Below, piece after piece: positions 7,994 to 16,851 of a stretch of DNA of 39,018 nt (positions are counted from its first letter, which is position 1; every line of letters starts with the position of its first letter). Under the pieces are notes generated by a model. That model worked only from the letters and a program-made list of their open reading frames with translations. It searched no databases and was not told the DNA's origin. This DNA comes from Sphingomonadales bacterium (lineage in GTDB: Bacteria; Pseudomonadota; Alphaproteobacteria; Sphingomonadales; Sphingomonadaceae). A program made the translations under genes and the position numbers. The stretch is from NCBI GenBank assembly GCA_018971065.1, contig JAGWVC010000028.1:1-39018 (forward strand), given 5' to 3'.

Positions 7994-9697
7994 TCAACCC
8001 AGTTCCGCCCGCAGCGCCTTGCGGTCCAGCTTGCCGATCGGCGTCTTCGGCAGCGCGTCGCGGATCACCACCGCGTCCACGCGCTCATGTTTGCCGATGC
8101 GGTCGTTCAGCCATTGGCGCAGCTCTCCGGCATCGCAGGCGGCATGGCAGGTCACGAAGGCGCGCGGCACCTCGCCCTTGTACGGATCGGGCGCGCCGAT
8201 CACCAATGCCTCGCGCACCAGCGGGTTCTGCAACAGCACCGCCTCGACCTCGCTGGGATAGACCTTGAAGCCCCCGACGGCGATCATGTCCTTGATGCGA
8301 TCGACAATGCGCACGAACCCGTCGGCGTCGATCACCGCGACGTCCCCGGTCCGCAGCCAGCGCGTGCCGCCGCATTCGGCAAACGTCGCCGCCTCGGCGT
8401 CGGGCCGCTTCCAGTACCCCTGCATGACCTGCGGGCCATTGACCGCCAGTTCCCCCGGCTCGCCCGGCGCGGCGTCGTGGCACGCATCATCGCGGTCCAG
8501 CAGGCGCAACCGGGTGCCGGGCAGCGGCTGGCCGATCGTGCCGGCGCGGCCCACGCCCTGGCCCGGCCGGTGGCCCAGCGGGTTGCAACTGACCACCCCG
8601 CTGCACTCGGTCAGGCCATAGCCTTCCACCACTTTCGCCCCGGTCAGCGCCTCGAACCGTTCCTTCACCGGCTGCGGCAGCGGCGCCCCGCCCGAAATCA
8701 CCTCGCGCACCGACGCGAACGAGGTGCCCTCGCAGCGCGGATCGTCCAGCAGCGCCTGCAACATCGTCGGCACCGCGAAGATCGAGGTTGGCCGGTGCCG
8801 GTGAATCGCCGCCAGCACCTGCCCGGCGTCGAACCGTGCCAGCATCACCACCTTGCCGCCGTCCAGCACCGTGCGGTTCAGGATGCAGGTCATGGCGAAC
8901 ACGTGGAACAAGGGTAGCACCCCCAGCGTCACGTCGCGCTCGTCGGCCTCGTCGTCGATCGCGCGCACCTGCCGGGCATTGGCGGTCAGGTTCTGGTGAG
9001 TCAGGATTGCCCCCTTGGGCGCGCCGGTGGTGCCGCCGGTGTACTGCAACAGCGCGATGTCGTGCTCCGGGTCGATAGCGGGCAGGGCGCCCGACGGCTC
9101 CGCCAGCATTGCCTGCCAGTCCAGCACATCGGGATCGCGCGGCAGCGGCACCACCTGCTTGCGCGCCACAGTGCGCAGCGCCAGCCCCTGCCACCACGGC
9201 ACCATCCGGGCCAGCCGCGCCACCACCAGCTTTTCCAGCGCCGATTCGCGCAGCACCCGCAGCGCCTTGGGTAGCAGCGCCTCGACGTCCAGCGTCACCA
9301 GCAGCCGCGCGCCCGAATCGGCAACCTGCGCCTCCAGTTCCTCGGCAGTGTACAGCGGCGAGAAGTTGACCAGCGTCGCCCCGGCCATCAGCGCCCCGAA
9401 ATAGGCGGGGACGTAGACCGGCGCGTTCGGCAGGAACAGGCCCACCCGGTCGCCCTTGCCGATCCCGGCGCGGGCCAGACCGGCGGCAAATCGCCGGGCA
9501 TCGGCCAGCAACCGGGCATAGCTCCAGCGGCGACCGTTGAAATGCACCAGCGTGCGGTCAGGATGCGCGGTGGCGCTCGCCTCGAACATCGCCGGCAGCG
9601 ACAGCGGCGGAAAGGCCTGCTCCCAATCGCAGGGGTGGGCATAGCGGACGCGCCCCCAGAATTCTTGTGGCACGTCGTCGCGGAAATCGTCTCCCAT
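7994..9697 (-). CDS. AMP-forming acyl-CoA synthetase (long-chain fatty acid-CoA ligase type)
   Basis: ANL-superfamily enzyme of 567 residues that activates a carboxylic acid to its acyl-adenylate and then the CoA thioester. Motifs in order: P-loop-like YTGGTTGAPKGA, the substrate-pocket GYGLTECSG, the adenylate motif WLRTGDVAVIDADG, the hinge RIKDMIAVGGFKVYPSEVE, and the C-terminal catalytic lysine in TPIGKLDRKAL. The order and length fit FadD-type long-chain ligases, but chain length cannot be fixed from sequence. The ATG gives a natural N-terminus. It lies 80 bp downstream of trcR on the same strand and converges on the ferritin-like gene with a 4-bp gap. Confidence 0.93.
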   Translation of the reverse strand: MGDDFRDDVPQEFWGRVRYAHPCDWEQAFPPLSLPAMFEASATAHPDRTLVHFNGRRWSYARLLADARRFAAGLARAGIGKGDRVGLFLPNAPVYVPAYFGALMAGATLVNFSPLYTAEELEAQVADSGARLLVTLDVEALLPKALRVLRESALEKLVVARLARMVPWWQGLALRTVARKQVVPLPRDPDVLDWQAMLAEPSGALPAIDPEHDIALLQYTGGTTGAPKGAILTHQNLTANARQVRAIDDEADERDVTLGVLPLFHVFAMTCILNRTVLDGGKVVMLARFDAGQVLAAIHRHRPTSIFAVPTMLQALLDDPRCEGTSFASVREVISGGAPLPQPVKERFEALTGAKVVEGYGLTECSGVVSCNPLGHRPGQGVGRAGTIGQPLPGTRLRLLDRDDACHDAAPGEPGELAVNGPQVMQGYWKRPDAEAATFAECGGTRWLRTGDVAVIDADGFVRIVDRIKDMIAVGGFKVYPSEVEAVLLQNPLVREALVIGAPDPYKGEVPRAFVTCHAACDAGELRQWLNDRIGKHERVDAVVIRDALPKTPIGKLDRKALRAELG

Positions 9698-9777
9698 CCG
9701 CGAAGGATGGCGCGATTATCGTTCGGGGGCAAGGGTGAAGGGGAAGCATGGTCTCCCCCTCCGGCCTTGGGGCAGCG

Positions 9778-10482
9778 TCAGCCCTGCTCTTCGGCTTCCG
9801 CAGCGCGCTTGGCGGCCAGCCAGGCGGCCACTTCGGCTTCCTGCGCGGCTTCGTTCGCCACCCGGGTGGCGGCATCGCGTTCGGCGCGCAGTTCCTCGAT
9901 CAGCGCCTCGCGGTCGTTGCCCAGGCGCTGGGTGTTGGCTTCCTCGTCCTCGCTGATACCGGCGCGCTTGGCGGCCTTGGCCACCAGCCCGTCCAGCTCG
10001 CGCTGCGAGCACAGGCCCAGCGTCACCGGGTCCTTGGGGTTGATGTTCTGGATGTTCCAGTGGCTGCGATCGCGGATCGCGGCAATGGTGTTGCGCGTCG
10101 TGCCGATCAGCTTGCCGATCTGCGCGTCCGAGATTTCCGGGTGGTGGCGCAGGATCCAGGCGATGCCGTCGGGCTTGTCCTGGCGCTTGGAAACCGGCGT
10201 GTAACGCGGGCCCTTGGTGCGGTTGACCGTCACCGGCGCCTTGAACATCTTCAGCTTGTAGTTCGGATCGGCCTGCCCCTTCTCGATCTCGGCCATCGTC
10301 AGCTCGCCCGAACGCAGCGGATCGCGGCCGGTGTACTTGCTGCTGGCCAGGTCGTCGGCCATCGCCTGCACTTCAAGCATGTGCAGGCCGCAGAATTCGG
10401 CAATCTGCTCGAACGCGAGCGCGGTGTTGTCGACAAGCCAGGACGCCGTCGCATGGGGCATCAGGGGAGTGGGCTGGGTCAC
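9778..10482 (-). CDS. trcR: Cell-cycle transcriptional regulator TrcR (DUF1013)
   Basis: Protein of 234 residues with the conserved DUF1013 core: MPHATASWLVDNTALAF at the start, then YTPVSKRQDKPDGIAWI, then a helix-turn-helix-like segment (EISDAQIGKLIGTTRNTI) and RSHWNIQNI. The family is nearly confined to alphaproteobacteria and is described as a cell-cycle-linked transcription regulator. The C-terminal 50 residues are a charged Ala/Glu/Arg-rich coiled-coil-like tail. The start is GTG with GGAGAG four bases upstream; an ATG seven codons later would delete conserved residues. A terminator and a palindromic repeat block lie upstream, so it has its own promoter. The family call is firm; its targets here are unknown. 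Confidence 0.93.
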   Translation of the reverse strand: MTQPTPLMPHATASWLVDNTALAFEQIAEFCGLHMLEVQAMADDLASSKYTGRDPLRSGELTMAEIEKGQADPNYKLKMFKAPVTVNRTKGPRYTPVSKRQDKPDGIAWILRHHPEISDAQIGKLIGTTRNTIAAIRDRSHWNIQNINPKDPVTLGLCSQRELDGLVAKAAKRAGISEDEEANTQRLGNDREALIEELRAERDAATRVANEAAQEAEVAAWLAAKRAAEAEEQG

Positions 10483-10523
10483 GGGTCTCTCCGTCGAAAT
10501 CGGCGGGCCGCAGGGGCCCGGAA

Positions 10524-10553
10524 AACAAAGGGCCGCCCCTTACCGGAGCGGCC
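10524..10553 (-). terminator. Terminator of the OmpA-lipoprotein/GST operon
   Basis: Stem of nine pairs: GGCCGCCCC (10531-10539) with GGAGCGGCC (10545-10553), one G-T wobble, 5-nt loop. On the minus strand it is followed by TTTGTTTT. It lies about 160 bp past the GST stop, after the palindromic repeats. Confidence 0.75.
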
Positions 10554-10600
10554 GCTTGCCACCGTATCTAGGATATCTGCCGGGTTTCGGCAAGGACTTA

Positions 10601-10654
10601 GAGCGTGATGACTTCAGGTTGAAGCAAGCCTCAACAAAGTCATCAGCGACGCTC
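10601..10654. repeat. Long imperfect palindrome (GATGACTT arms)
   Basis: GAGCGT-GATGACTT (10601-10614) pairs with AAGTCATC (10637-10644) and ACGCTC (10649-10654), with a 4-nt bulge on the right. The loop itself holds TTGA/TCAA. It resembles dispersed palindromes I recall from sphingomonad intergenic regions; copy number cannot be judged from this window. Confidence 0.7.
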
Positions 10655-10675
10655 AATCGCCGCGCGGGCTTGCCG

Positions 10676-10708
10676 CCTGATGACGGGATTCAATATCACG
10701 TCATCAGG
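10676..10708. repeat. Perfect 10-bp inverted repeat (CCTGATGACG arms)
   Basis: CCTGATGACG (10676-10685) and CGTCATCAGG (10699-10708), 13-nt loop. It shares TGATGAC with the palindrome 22 bp away. The loop holds a GANTC site (GATTC, 10687-10691). It begins 8 bp past the GST stop codon. Confidence 0.75.
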
Positions 10709-10716
10709 CTCTGGCG

Positions 10717-11334
10717 TCAGGCGTCGATCGCCACGAAACCCGGCAGCGCCTCCACCCGCGCGATCCATGCCTGCACATGCGGATAATCCGCCAGCACGAA
10801 CCCGCCCCCCTCGGCGACATGCGTATAGGCGAACAGGGCAATATCGGCCAGCGACACGCCGCCCGCCACCATCCAGTCCCGCCTGGCCAGATGCTCGTCC
10901 ATCAGCCGCAGCGCCGCTTCGCCCCCGGCGCGCTTGCCGGCGATCTGCCCGCGCTGCGCGTCGCTGAGGTTCGCCTCGCCCACGAAGGCCAGCCAGAACC
11001 GCAGCGTCGCCACGTTCGGCTCGTGGTTGTACTGCTCGAAGAACATCCAGCGCAGCATGTCGGCGCGATCGAAGCGATCCTCGGGGATCAGCGACGAGCC
11101 TTCGGCCAGATACCAGCACGCGGCGTTGCTCTCCGGCAGGAAGCGCTGGCCCACCTGCAACACTGGAATCCGGCCGTTGGCGTTGACGCTGGCCAGGAAT
11201 TGCGGGGTCCGCGTCTCCCCCTTCAGGATGTCGTACTCGCGCCGTTCCAGCGGGAACCCCAGCAGCGCCGCGGTCAGCCGGATCTTGTAGCAGTTGCCGC
11301 TGTCCGAATACTCGTGGAGGACAAGGTTTTCCAT
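10717..11334 (-). CDS. Glutathione S-transferase
   Basis: Cytosolic GST of 205 residues. The N-terminal thioredoxin-fold domain (about 1-80) starts LVLHEYSDSGNCYKIRL, so a Ser or Cys is the likely catalytic residue. The GSH-binding cis-proline and Glu-Ser are in RIPVLQVG and FLPESNAACWYLA. The helical C-terminal domain follows, with the conserved N-capping Asp in LADIALFAYTHVAEGGG. It conjugates or reduces electrophiles with glutathione; substrate not readable. Its ATG directly abuts the TAG of the upstream OmpA-like gene, so the two are translationally coupled. Confidence 0.93.
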   Translation of the reverse strand: MENLVLHEYSDSGNCYKIRLTAALLGFPLERREYDILKGETRTPQFLASVNANGRIPVLQVGQRFLPESNAACWYLAEGSSLIPEDRFDRADMLRWMFFEQYNHEPNVATLRFWLAFVGEANLSDAQRGQIAGKRAGGEAALRLMDEHLARRDWMVAGGVSLADIALFAYTHVAEGGGFVLADYPHVQAWIARVEALPGFVAIDA

Positions 11335-12036
11335 CTACAGCCCCTGCTGCTGGCGCGCCGCCTGCACCTGTTCCTGGCTGATCGGCACGATCTTGATCTC
11401 CACCCGGCGGTTCTTCGCGCGGCCTTCGGGCGTGGCATTGCTGGCCACCGGCATCGTCGAGGCGAAGCCCTGCGTGCGCAGGCGGCTGGGCGCCACGCCC
11501 TGCATCGTCAGGTAATCGCCCACCACGCGCGCGCGGCTTTCCGAAAGCACCTGGTTGTGCGCCGGGGTGCCTGTGGAATCGGCATGGCCATAGACGTCGA
11601 TCAGGCTGTTGGGATACTTGGTCAGGTTCTGCGCGATCTGCTGCAGCGTCGGCCGGAACGCCGGCTTCAGCTCATAGGAATCGGTGTCGAACGTCACCCC
11701 GTCGGGCAGGCTGACCAGGATCGCCTGGCCATTGTCGGTCGTGCTCACGTCCACGCCGGTGCCTTCGGTCTTCTCGCGCAGTTCGGCGATCTGGCGGTCC
11801 TTGGTATAACCGATCGCCGCTCCGGCAATGCCGCCGATGCCCGCGCCGACGATGCGGCCGGTGCCGCCGCCGATCAGCCCGCCCAGCAGCAACCCGCCCA
11901 GCACACCCGCGCCCGCGCCGATCGCCGCGCGCGACACCTTCTGCTGTCCGGTGTTCGGATCGGTCACGCAGCCGCTGGTCGTGGCAACCAGCGCAACGGC
12001 AAGAAAGCCGGTCAGGGCGTTGCGGGCGATGTTCAT
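11335..12036 (-). CDS. Glycine-zipper/OmpA-C outer-membrane lipoprotein (YiaD-like)
   Basis: Protein of 233 residues. The signal peptide ends in a lipobox (ATTSGC), so lipidation is predicted. A glycine-zipper segment rich in GxxxG follows (GAGAGVLGGLLLGGLIGGG and onward). The OmpA-like peptidoglycan-binding domain (about 120-225) has YGHADSTG, LSESRARVVGDYL and KNRRVEIKI. It should link the outer membrane to the cell wall. The ATG at 12036 has GGAGGA at good spacing; the longer reading adds a charged stretch before the signal peptide. It is the first gene of the operon with GST. Confidence 0.93.
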   Translation of the reverse strand: MNIARNALTGFLAVALVATTSGCVTDPNTGQQKVSRAAIGAGAGVLGGLLLGGLIGGGTGRIVGAGIGGIAGAAIGYTKDRQIAELREKTEGTGVDVSTTDNGQAILVSLPDGVTFDTDSYELKPAFRPTLQQIAQNLTKYPNSLIDVYGHADSTGTPAHNQVLSESRARVVGDYLTMQGVAPSRLRTQGFASTMPVASNATPEGRAKNRRVEIKIVPISQEQVQAARQQQGL

Positions 12037-12178
12037 GGCGGCGTTCCTCCGATTGCACACAATGCTACACGCCTGAATCTATCGTTTGTCCGGAATGAAC
12101 GGTAGCTGCACGAACGGTTTATCAACGGCTGCGGTTGCCGGCTTCGCGCCGCCGCGCAAAACTGTTACAGGCACCGGC

Positions 12179-13498
12179 GTGACACCTTTTCCCTGGACCG
12201 ACGTCTTCATCCTGCTGGGCCTTGTCCTGCTCAACGGCCTGTTCTCGATGTCGGAGCTCGCCATCGTCTCCTCGCGCCCGGCGCGGCTGAAAGTCGCGGC
12301 CGACAAGGGCAATCGCGGCGCTGCGGCGGCGCTGCGGCTGGCGTCGAACCCGGGCAAGTTCCTCAGCACCGTGCAATCGGGAATCACCCTGATCGGCGTC
12401 GTCGCCGGCGCCTATTCGGGCACCCACCTGGGCGAGCCGATCGGCCAGCGGCTGGTCTGGCTCGGCGTGCCCGCGCGCTGGGCGGGCGATGCGGGCTTCG
12501 CCCTCGCCATCGTCGGCACCACCTACATCAACCTCGTCATCGGCGAGCTGGTGCCCAAGCAGGTGGCGCTGCGCGTCGCCGAACCCATCGCCATCCACTC
12601 GGCCCGGCCGATGGCGGTGTTCGCCGCCGTCACCGCGCCGATGGTCTGGCTGCTCGATCGCTCCTCGCGGCTGATCCTGCGCCTGCTTGGCGTCCGCGCC
12701 TCCGCCGAGCCCGAAGTCACCGAGGAGGAACTTCACCTGATCTTCGCCGAGGCCGAGAAGTCCGGCGTGATCGAGGAGGACGAACGCGCGATCATGACCG
12801 GGATCATGCGCCTGGCCGATCGCCCGGTGCGCGAACTGATGACCCCGCGCACCGAGATCGACTCGATCGACCGCAAGGCCACTGAACCCGACATCCGCGC
12901 CGCCATCAAGGACAGCCCGCACTCGCTGCTGCCGGTCAGCGATGGCGCGGCCGACAACATCGTCGGCGTCGTCAAGGTGCGCGAACTGCTGGCGGTGCTG
13001 CTGGCCGGCAAGCGCCTGCAGATGGGCCGGCTGATGAAGAAGGCCGAGATCATCCCCGACCAGCTCGACGCGATGGACGCGCTGCGCATCCTCCAGCAGT
13101 CCGACGTGGCGATGGCGCTGGTCCACGATGAATACGGCCACCTTGAAGGCATCGTCACCCCGGCCGACCTGCTGGCCGCCATCGCCGGCAACTTCGTCAG
13201 CCACGGCGACGAGGGCGACCAGCCGATGGTCGTCATCCGCGACGACGGCTCGCTGCTGATCGCCGGCGCGCTGCCGGCGGACGAACTCGCCCGCCGGCTC
13301 GATCTCGACCTGCCCGACAGCCGCGACTATGCCACCACCGCCGGCTACGTGCTGTCGATCCTCAAGCACCTGCCGCAGGAAGGCGAAGCCTTCACCGACC
13401 AGGGCTGGCGCTTCGAAGTCATCGACATGGACGGCCGCAAGATCGACAAGCTGCTGGTGGCGCGCGTGCAGGAACCCGACCCGGCGGCGGGGGATTGA
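12179..13498 (+). CDS. CNNM/CBS-domain transporter-type membrane protein (hemolysin C/CorC family)
   Basis: About 439 residues. The N-terminal CNNM (DUF21) membrane domain starts TDVFILLGLVLLNGLFSMSE and includes VQSGITLIGVVAGAYSG. A tandem CBS pair (about 220-330; RPVRELMTPRTEID and VHDEYGHLEGIVTPADL) and a CorC_HlyC domain (last 80 residues; GYVLSIL, LPQEGE) follow. Proteins of this kind are linked to Mg/Co efflux or Na-coupled transport; old 'hemolysin' names rest on weak evidence. I chose the GTG at 12179, eight residues before the first membrane helix. ATG at 12095 would add 28 residues with no family character. It is divergent from the OmpA operon. Confidence 0.88.
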   Translation: MTPFPWTDVFILLGLVLLNGLFSMSELAIVSSRPARLKVAADKGNRGAAAALRLASNPGKFLSTVQSGITLIGVVAGAYSGTHLGEPIGQRLVWLGVPARWAGDAGFALAIVGTTYINLVIGELVPKQVALRVAEPIAIHSARPMAVFAAVTAPMVWLLDRSSRLILRLLGVRASAEPEVTEEELHLIFAEAEKSGVIEEDERAIMTGIMRLADRPVRELMTPRTEIDSIDRKATEPDIRAAIKDSPHSLLPVSDGAADNIVGVVKVRELLAVLLAGKRLQMGRLMKKAEIIPDQLDAMDALRILQQSDVAMALVHDEYGHLEGIVTPADLLAAIAGNFVSHGDEGDQPMVVIRDDGSLLIAGALPADELARRLDLDLPDSRDYATTAGYVLSILKHLPQEGEAFTDQGWRFEVIDMDGRKIDKLLVARVQEPDPAAGD

Positions 13499-13546
13499 TG
13501 ATGTGCGGACGCATGTCTTGACCCGACAATAGGTTGGCATCCGCCG

Positions 13547-14062
13547 ATGCGAAATCGCACCCTTCTTTTAAAGCTCGTGCTGCCTGCCGGATTTCTGCTG
13601 GCATGGATTGCCATGCCTTCCGCATTCATGGCGATCTTTCCCAAGGGCATTCGGGTTGGGCATGCCGCTCAATACCGTGGGCTTGTGTCCGTTCCGCGGG
13701 AAGGCTGGGACTACGCGTCGTTCACGTCCGACGCTTCGTTGCAGGAAAACGATCGCCTGCGGTCAAGCGGACGCCAGATCGACAGCGCGGTCTGCCTAGA
13801 AGCAGCATCGGCTCGCAGCGCGCTGCAATCATCGGTTTCCCGCGCCATCCCCGAACAGGACGGTGGCCGGACATTGCAGGTGAGTTTCACCGCCATTCCC
13901 CGATACGCGACCGGCAAGTGCGTGATGAAACACGGCAGTCACAACGGGCGAACGCACTTTGGCCGCTATCTGGAAATCACCAACGTAGCCGACCTGAAGC
14001 CGCTCGCCTGCGATTCGTTGTCGTTCATCTGGAACCACCTGCGCTGCCAACCCTACTCCTGA
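13547..14062 (+). CDS. Hypothetical protein with N-terminal membrane anchor
   Basis: Protein of 171 residues that I do not recognise. A basic start (MRNR) and hydrophobic segment at about 6-30 (LLLKLVLPAGFLLAWIAMP) suggest a membrane anchor or uncleaved signal. The rest is soluble with four cysteines (AVCLEA, GKCVMK, LACDSL, LRCQPY), which could form two disulfides outside the membrane. Base and codon use (TTA, AGA-like third positions, lower GC) look unlike the neighbours, so it may be a recent arrival. Its last 10 bases overlap the convergent serine-hydrolase gene. Confidence 0.65.
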   Translation: MRNRTLLLKLVLPAGFLLAWIAMPSAFMAIFPKGIRVGHAAQYRGLVSVPREGWDYASFTSDASLQENDRLRSSGRQIDSAVCLEAASARSALQSSVSRAIPEQDGGRTLQVSFTAIPRYATGKCVMKHGSHNGRTHFGRYLEITNVADLKPLACDSLSFIWNHLRCQPYS

Positions 14063-15225
14063 TCCCCATCGCGCGGAAACAGCTCCACCAGATCCGCCAG
14101 CCTTGATCGCAGCGCCGCGCGGTCCTCGCCCACGGTCCTGCCCAGCCGCACCACCGTCAGGTGCTGCTCGGGCGACACCAGCACATATTGCCCGAAATGC
14201 CCGATCGCCGCGAACAGGCTGTGTGGCGCCCGCCCGGGGAACAGCTCGTCGCGCGGTTGGCCGTTCACCCCGATCGATCCGCGCCGGTTCAGCCACACTT
14301 GCGCGCCGTAGCCGGGGTTGGCGGGTGAGGGCGTGGTCATGAACGCGATCCAGTCGCGCGGCACCACCTGCGCGCCCTTCACCGAGCCCATGTTGCGCAG
14401 GAACTCGCCGAACCGGCCCCAGTCGCGCGCGGTGGCGTGCATCATGCTGCCGCCGATGAACGTGCCGCCCGCGTCGAACTCGGGCACGGCCGAGGCCATC
14501 CCCAGCGGCTCGGTCAGCCGTGTCTTCAGGTATTCGCCCAGCAGTCGCCGCCGCGTGGGGGGATCGCGGCTGTCGGTCAGCGCGCGCGTTGCCGCATCGG
14601 CCAGGATCACCGAAGTCGGCGTCGAATACTCGAACTTCCTGCCCGGCGGCGCTTCCAGCGGCTGCGTCTCGGCATAGGCGGCCATGTCGTCGCGCCCGTC
14701 CAGGAACAGCATCCGCACCGTGTCCGAATCAGCCACCGGATCGGCCTCCTCGGTGTTCCTCAGGCCCGATCGCATCTGCAGCAACTGCCGCAGCGTCACC
14801 TCGCCGCGGGGGTCGCCGGGCCGTTGCCAGGCGGGAATCGGCACCGGCTGGTCCAGCCGCAACCGCCCGTCCGCCACCAGCAGGCCGATCAGCGCGCCGG
14901 TCACGCTCTTGGTCATCGACCAGCCCAGGAACCGCGTCTGCGGGCCATAGCCCTCGGCGTAGCGTTCGGCCACGATCCGCCCGTTGTGGAATACCACCAG
15001 CGCCCGCGTCTCGCCGATGCCGGGCGCGGTGAACAGGCTGTCGATCGCCCGCGCCAGCGCCTCGCGCGGGGCGCCCGGCCGTTCGCCCACCGCCGACAGC
15101 GCCGCCTTGCTCAGCGGCGGCGGCCCGTCATTGTGGCAGCCGATCAGCACTGGCAGCAGCGCCAGCGGCAGGATAAGGGAGCGCAGGTTTCGGAACGGAC
15201 GGCGCTTCAGCATGGCGCGCGTCAT
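14053..15225 (-). CDS. Serine-hydrolase lipoprotein (class C beta-lactamase/esterase fold)
   Basis: About 390 residues. The signal peptide ends in a lipobox (VLIGC, Cys30), so a lipid-anchored periplasmic enzyme is predicted. The active serine is in Ser-Met-Thr-Lys (103-106, GWSMTKSVTGALIG), as in the AmpC/DD-peptidase/EstB family. The tyrosine motif is YST in FEYSTPTS, in place of Y-x-N. GHFGQYVLVSPE near the end is where the H/K-x-G motif belongs. Likely an esterase or peptidase rather than a resistance enzyme. ATGs at 15225 and 15213 are both possible and neither has a clear ribosome site; GTG at 15264 would overlap the divergent gene. Confidence 0.85.
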   Translation of the reverse strand: MTRAMLKRRPFRNLRSLILPLALLPVLIGCHNDGPPPLSKAALSAVGERPGAPREALARAIDSLFTAPGIGETRALVVFHNGRIVAERYAEGYGPQTRFLGWSMTKSVTGALIGLLVADGRLRLDQPVPIPAWQRPGDPRGEVTLRQLLQMRSGLRNTEEADPVADSDTVRMLFLDGRDDMAAYAETQPLEAPPGRKFEYSTPTSVILADAATRALTDSRDPPTRRRLLGEYLKTRLTEPLGMASAVPEFDAGGTFIGGSMMHATARDWGRFGEFLRNMGSVKGAQVVPRDWIAFMTTPSPANPGYGAQVWLNRRGSIGVNGQPRDELFPGRAPHSLFAAIGHFGQYVLVSPEQHLTVVRLGRTVGEDRAALRSRLADLVELFPRDGDQE

Positions 15226-15242
15226 GCGCAAGGGCGAAGGCA

Positions 15243-15596
15243 ATGGCAACCGCAAAGCAGGCACCGCTGTCGCGTCCCCCCCGGCGCGGCTGGCGGTTCA
15301 AGCTGGCATGGCTGCTGGGGGCGCTGCTGTTTGCCGGCCTGGCGCTGGGCTGGGCGCAACTGTCACAACGCGCCCACGCCGCCGCCGCCTATGGCGCCCG
15401 CGTCGGCTGTTCCTGCCGTCTGGTCGCCGGCCGCCCGCTGGGCGATTGCCGCAAGGATTTCGAAAACGGCATGGGCCTGGTCTGGCTCAGCGAGGACCAG
15501 GCCGCGCGCAGCGTCACCGCACGCTTCCCGCTGCTCGCCACACAGACCGCCACCTTCCGCGAAGGCGAAGGCTGCGTGCTGGAGAAGTGGCGCTAA
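15243..15596 (+). CDS. Hypothetical small membrane-anchored four-cysteine protein
   Basis: Protein of 117 residues. A basic N-terminus ([10 protein letters not shown]) and a single transmembrane helix at about 20-42 predict a signal anchor with the rest outside the cytoplasm. The outer part has C-x-C (GCSCRL), then GDCRKDF and a last cysteine (EGCVLEKW), enough for two disulfides. I do not recognise the family. It starts 17 bp from the divergent serine-hydrolase lipoprotein and overlaps mnmA by 4 bp at its 3' end. The shared short promoter region suggests joint control with the hydrolase. Confidence 0.75.
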   Translation: MATAKQAPLSRPPRRGWRFKLAWLLGALLFAGLALGWAQLSQRAHAAAAYGARVGCSCRLVAGRPLGDCRKDFENGMGLVWLSEDQAARSVTARFPLLATQTATFREGEGCVLEKWR

Positions 15597-16747
15597 ATTT
15601 CGGTGCTTTCGATCCAGCCGCCACCCACCACGCGGTCGCCGGCATAGATCACCGCCGCCTGCCCCGGCGCCACGCCATATTCGGGCGCCGCAAAGCGGAT
15701 CGCGCTGGCCGCACCGTCGCCCAGCGGCCCTTCCAGCGTCACCGGCACCGGCTTCGCCAGCGATCGCACCTTGGCGGTCAGCGCTTCGCCGGGCAGCGGC
15801 CCGATGCGATTGGTCTCGGACAGCACCGCGCGGCCCACCGCCAGGAGCCGGCGTGGCCCCACCAGCACGCGGGCCTGTGCGGCGTCGATCCCGATCACGT
15901 ACAGCGGTTCGGGCTGCCCGCCGATCTCCAGCCCGCGCCGCTGCCCGACGGTATAGTGGATCACGCCCTTGTGCGCGCCCAGCACCGCGCCGGTCCCGGC
16001 ATGGACAATCTCGCCCGCCACTTCGGCTTCGGGCCGCACGCCGCGCACCACGGCGGCATAATCGCCATCGGGCACGAAGCAGATGTCCTGGCTGTCGGGC
16101 TTGGCCGCAACCACCAGCCCCGCCGCTTCGGCCAGCCGCCGCACCTCGGGTTTGGGCAGGCCGCCCAGCGGGAATCGCAGGAAGTCGAGCTGCGCCTCGG
16201 TGGTGCCGTACAGGAAGTACGACTGGTCGCGCGCCGGATCGTGCGCGCGGTGCAGTTCCGGCCCGGCCGCGCCCTCCACCCGGCGCACGTAATGCCCGGT
16301 TGCCAGGCAGTCCCCGCCCAGGTCGCGCGCCATCGCGAACAGGTCGGTGAACTTCGGCCCCATGTTGCAGCGGATGCACGGAATTGGCGTGCGCCCGGCC
16401 AGGTACTCGTCGGCGAAGCGTTCGATCACCTCGTGCCGGAACGACGATTCGTGGTCCATCACGTAATGCGCGATGCCCAGCCGCTCGGCCACGGCGCGCG
16501 CGTCGCGGATGTCCTGCCCGGCGCAGCACGCGCCCTTGCGCTTCACCGCCGCGCCATGATCGTACAGTTGCAGCGTCAGTCCGATCACTTCGGCTCCCGC
16601 CGCCGCCGCCAACGCCGCCACCACCGACGAATCGACCCCGCCCGACATCGCCACGACCACACGCTTGCCCGAAAGATTGGTGCCAAGTTGGAACAATTCA
16701 GCGGCGGCGTCACGGTTCAGCACGGCGGGGGGGGAGGCATCGATCAT
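15593..16747 (-). CDS. mnmA: tRNA-specific 2-thiouridylase MnmA
   Basis: Puts sulfur on U34 of tRNA(Lys, Glu, Gln) at the wobble base, using ATP and persulfide sulfur; 384 residues, cytosolic. The PP-loop SGGVDS is at residues 35-40. The catalytic cysteines are Cys124 (IPCIRCN) and Cys223 (SQDICFV), and TGHYVRR is present. The C-terminal beta-barrel part ([10 protein letters not shown] onward) is complete. I chose the ATG at 16747 because the longer in-frame reading lacks family sequence. It overlaps the four-cysteine gene by 4 bp, tail to tail. Confidence 0.97.
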   Translation of the reverse strand: MIDASPPAVLNRDAAAELFQLGTNLSGKRVVVAMSGGVDSSVVAALAAAAGAEVIGLTLQLYDHGAAVKRKGACCAGQDIRDARAVAERLGIAHYVMDHESSFRHEVIERFADEYLAGRTPIPCIRCNMGPKFTDLFAMARDLGGDCLATGHYVRRVEGAAGPELHRAHDPARDQSYFLYGTTEAQLDFLRFPLGGLPKPEVRRLAEAAGLVVAAKPDSQDICFVPDGDYAAVVRGVRPEAEVAGEIVHAGTGAVLGAHKGVIHYTVGQRRGLEIGGQPEPLYVIGIDAAQARVLVGPRRLLAVGRAVLSETNRIGPLPGEALTAKVRSLAKPVPVTLEGPLGDGAASAIRFAAPEYGVAPGQAAVIYAGDRVVGGGWIESTEI

Positions 16748-16851
16748 GGCCGCAGCCCATACACCGCCGCGTTTTCCGGCGCAAAGCGGCATTCGCGCCC
16801 CGTCGAGCGCTTAGGGCAGGTGCGAAAGGTTCGGTAAGCTTGGTCAACGCC

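Noticed and set aside
14437..16350. 637-residue plus-strand frame across the serine hydrolase and mnmA
   Set aside because: It is a shadow of two minus-strand genes with clear motifs; its product is Arg/Pro/Ala-rich.
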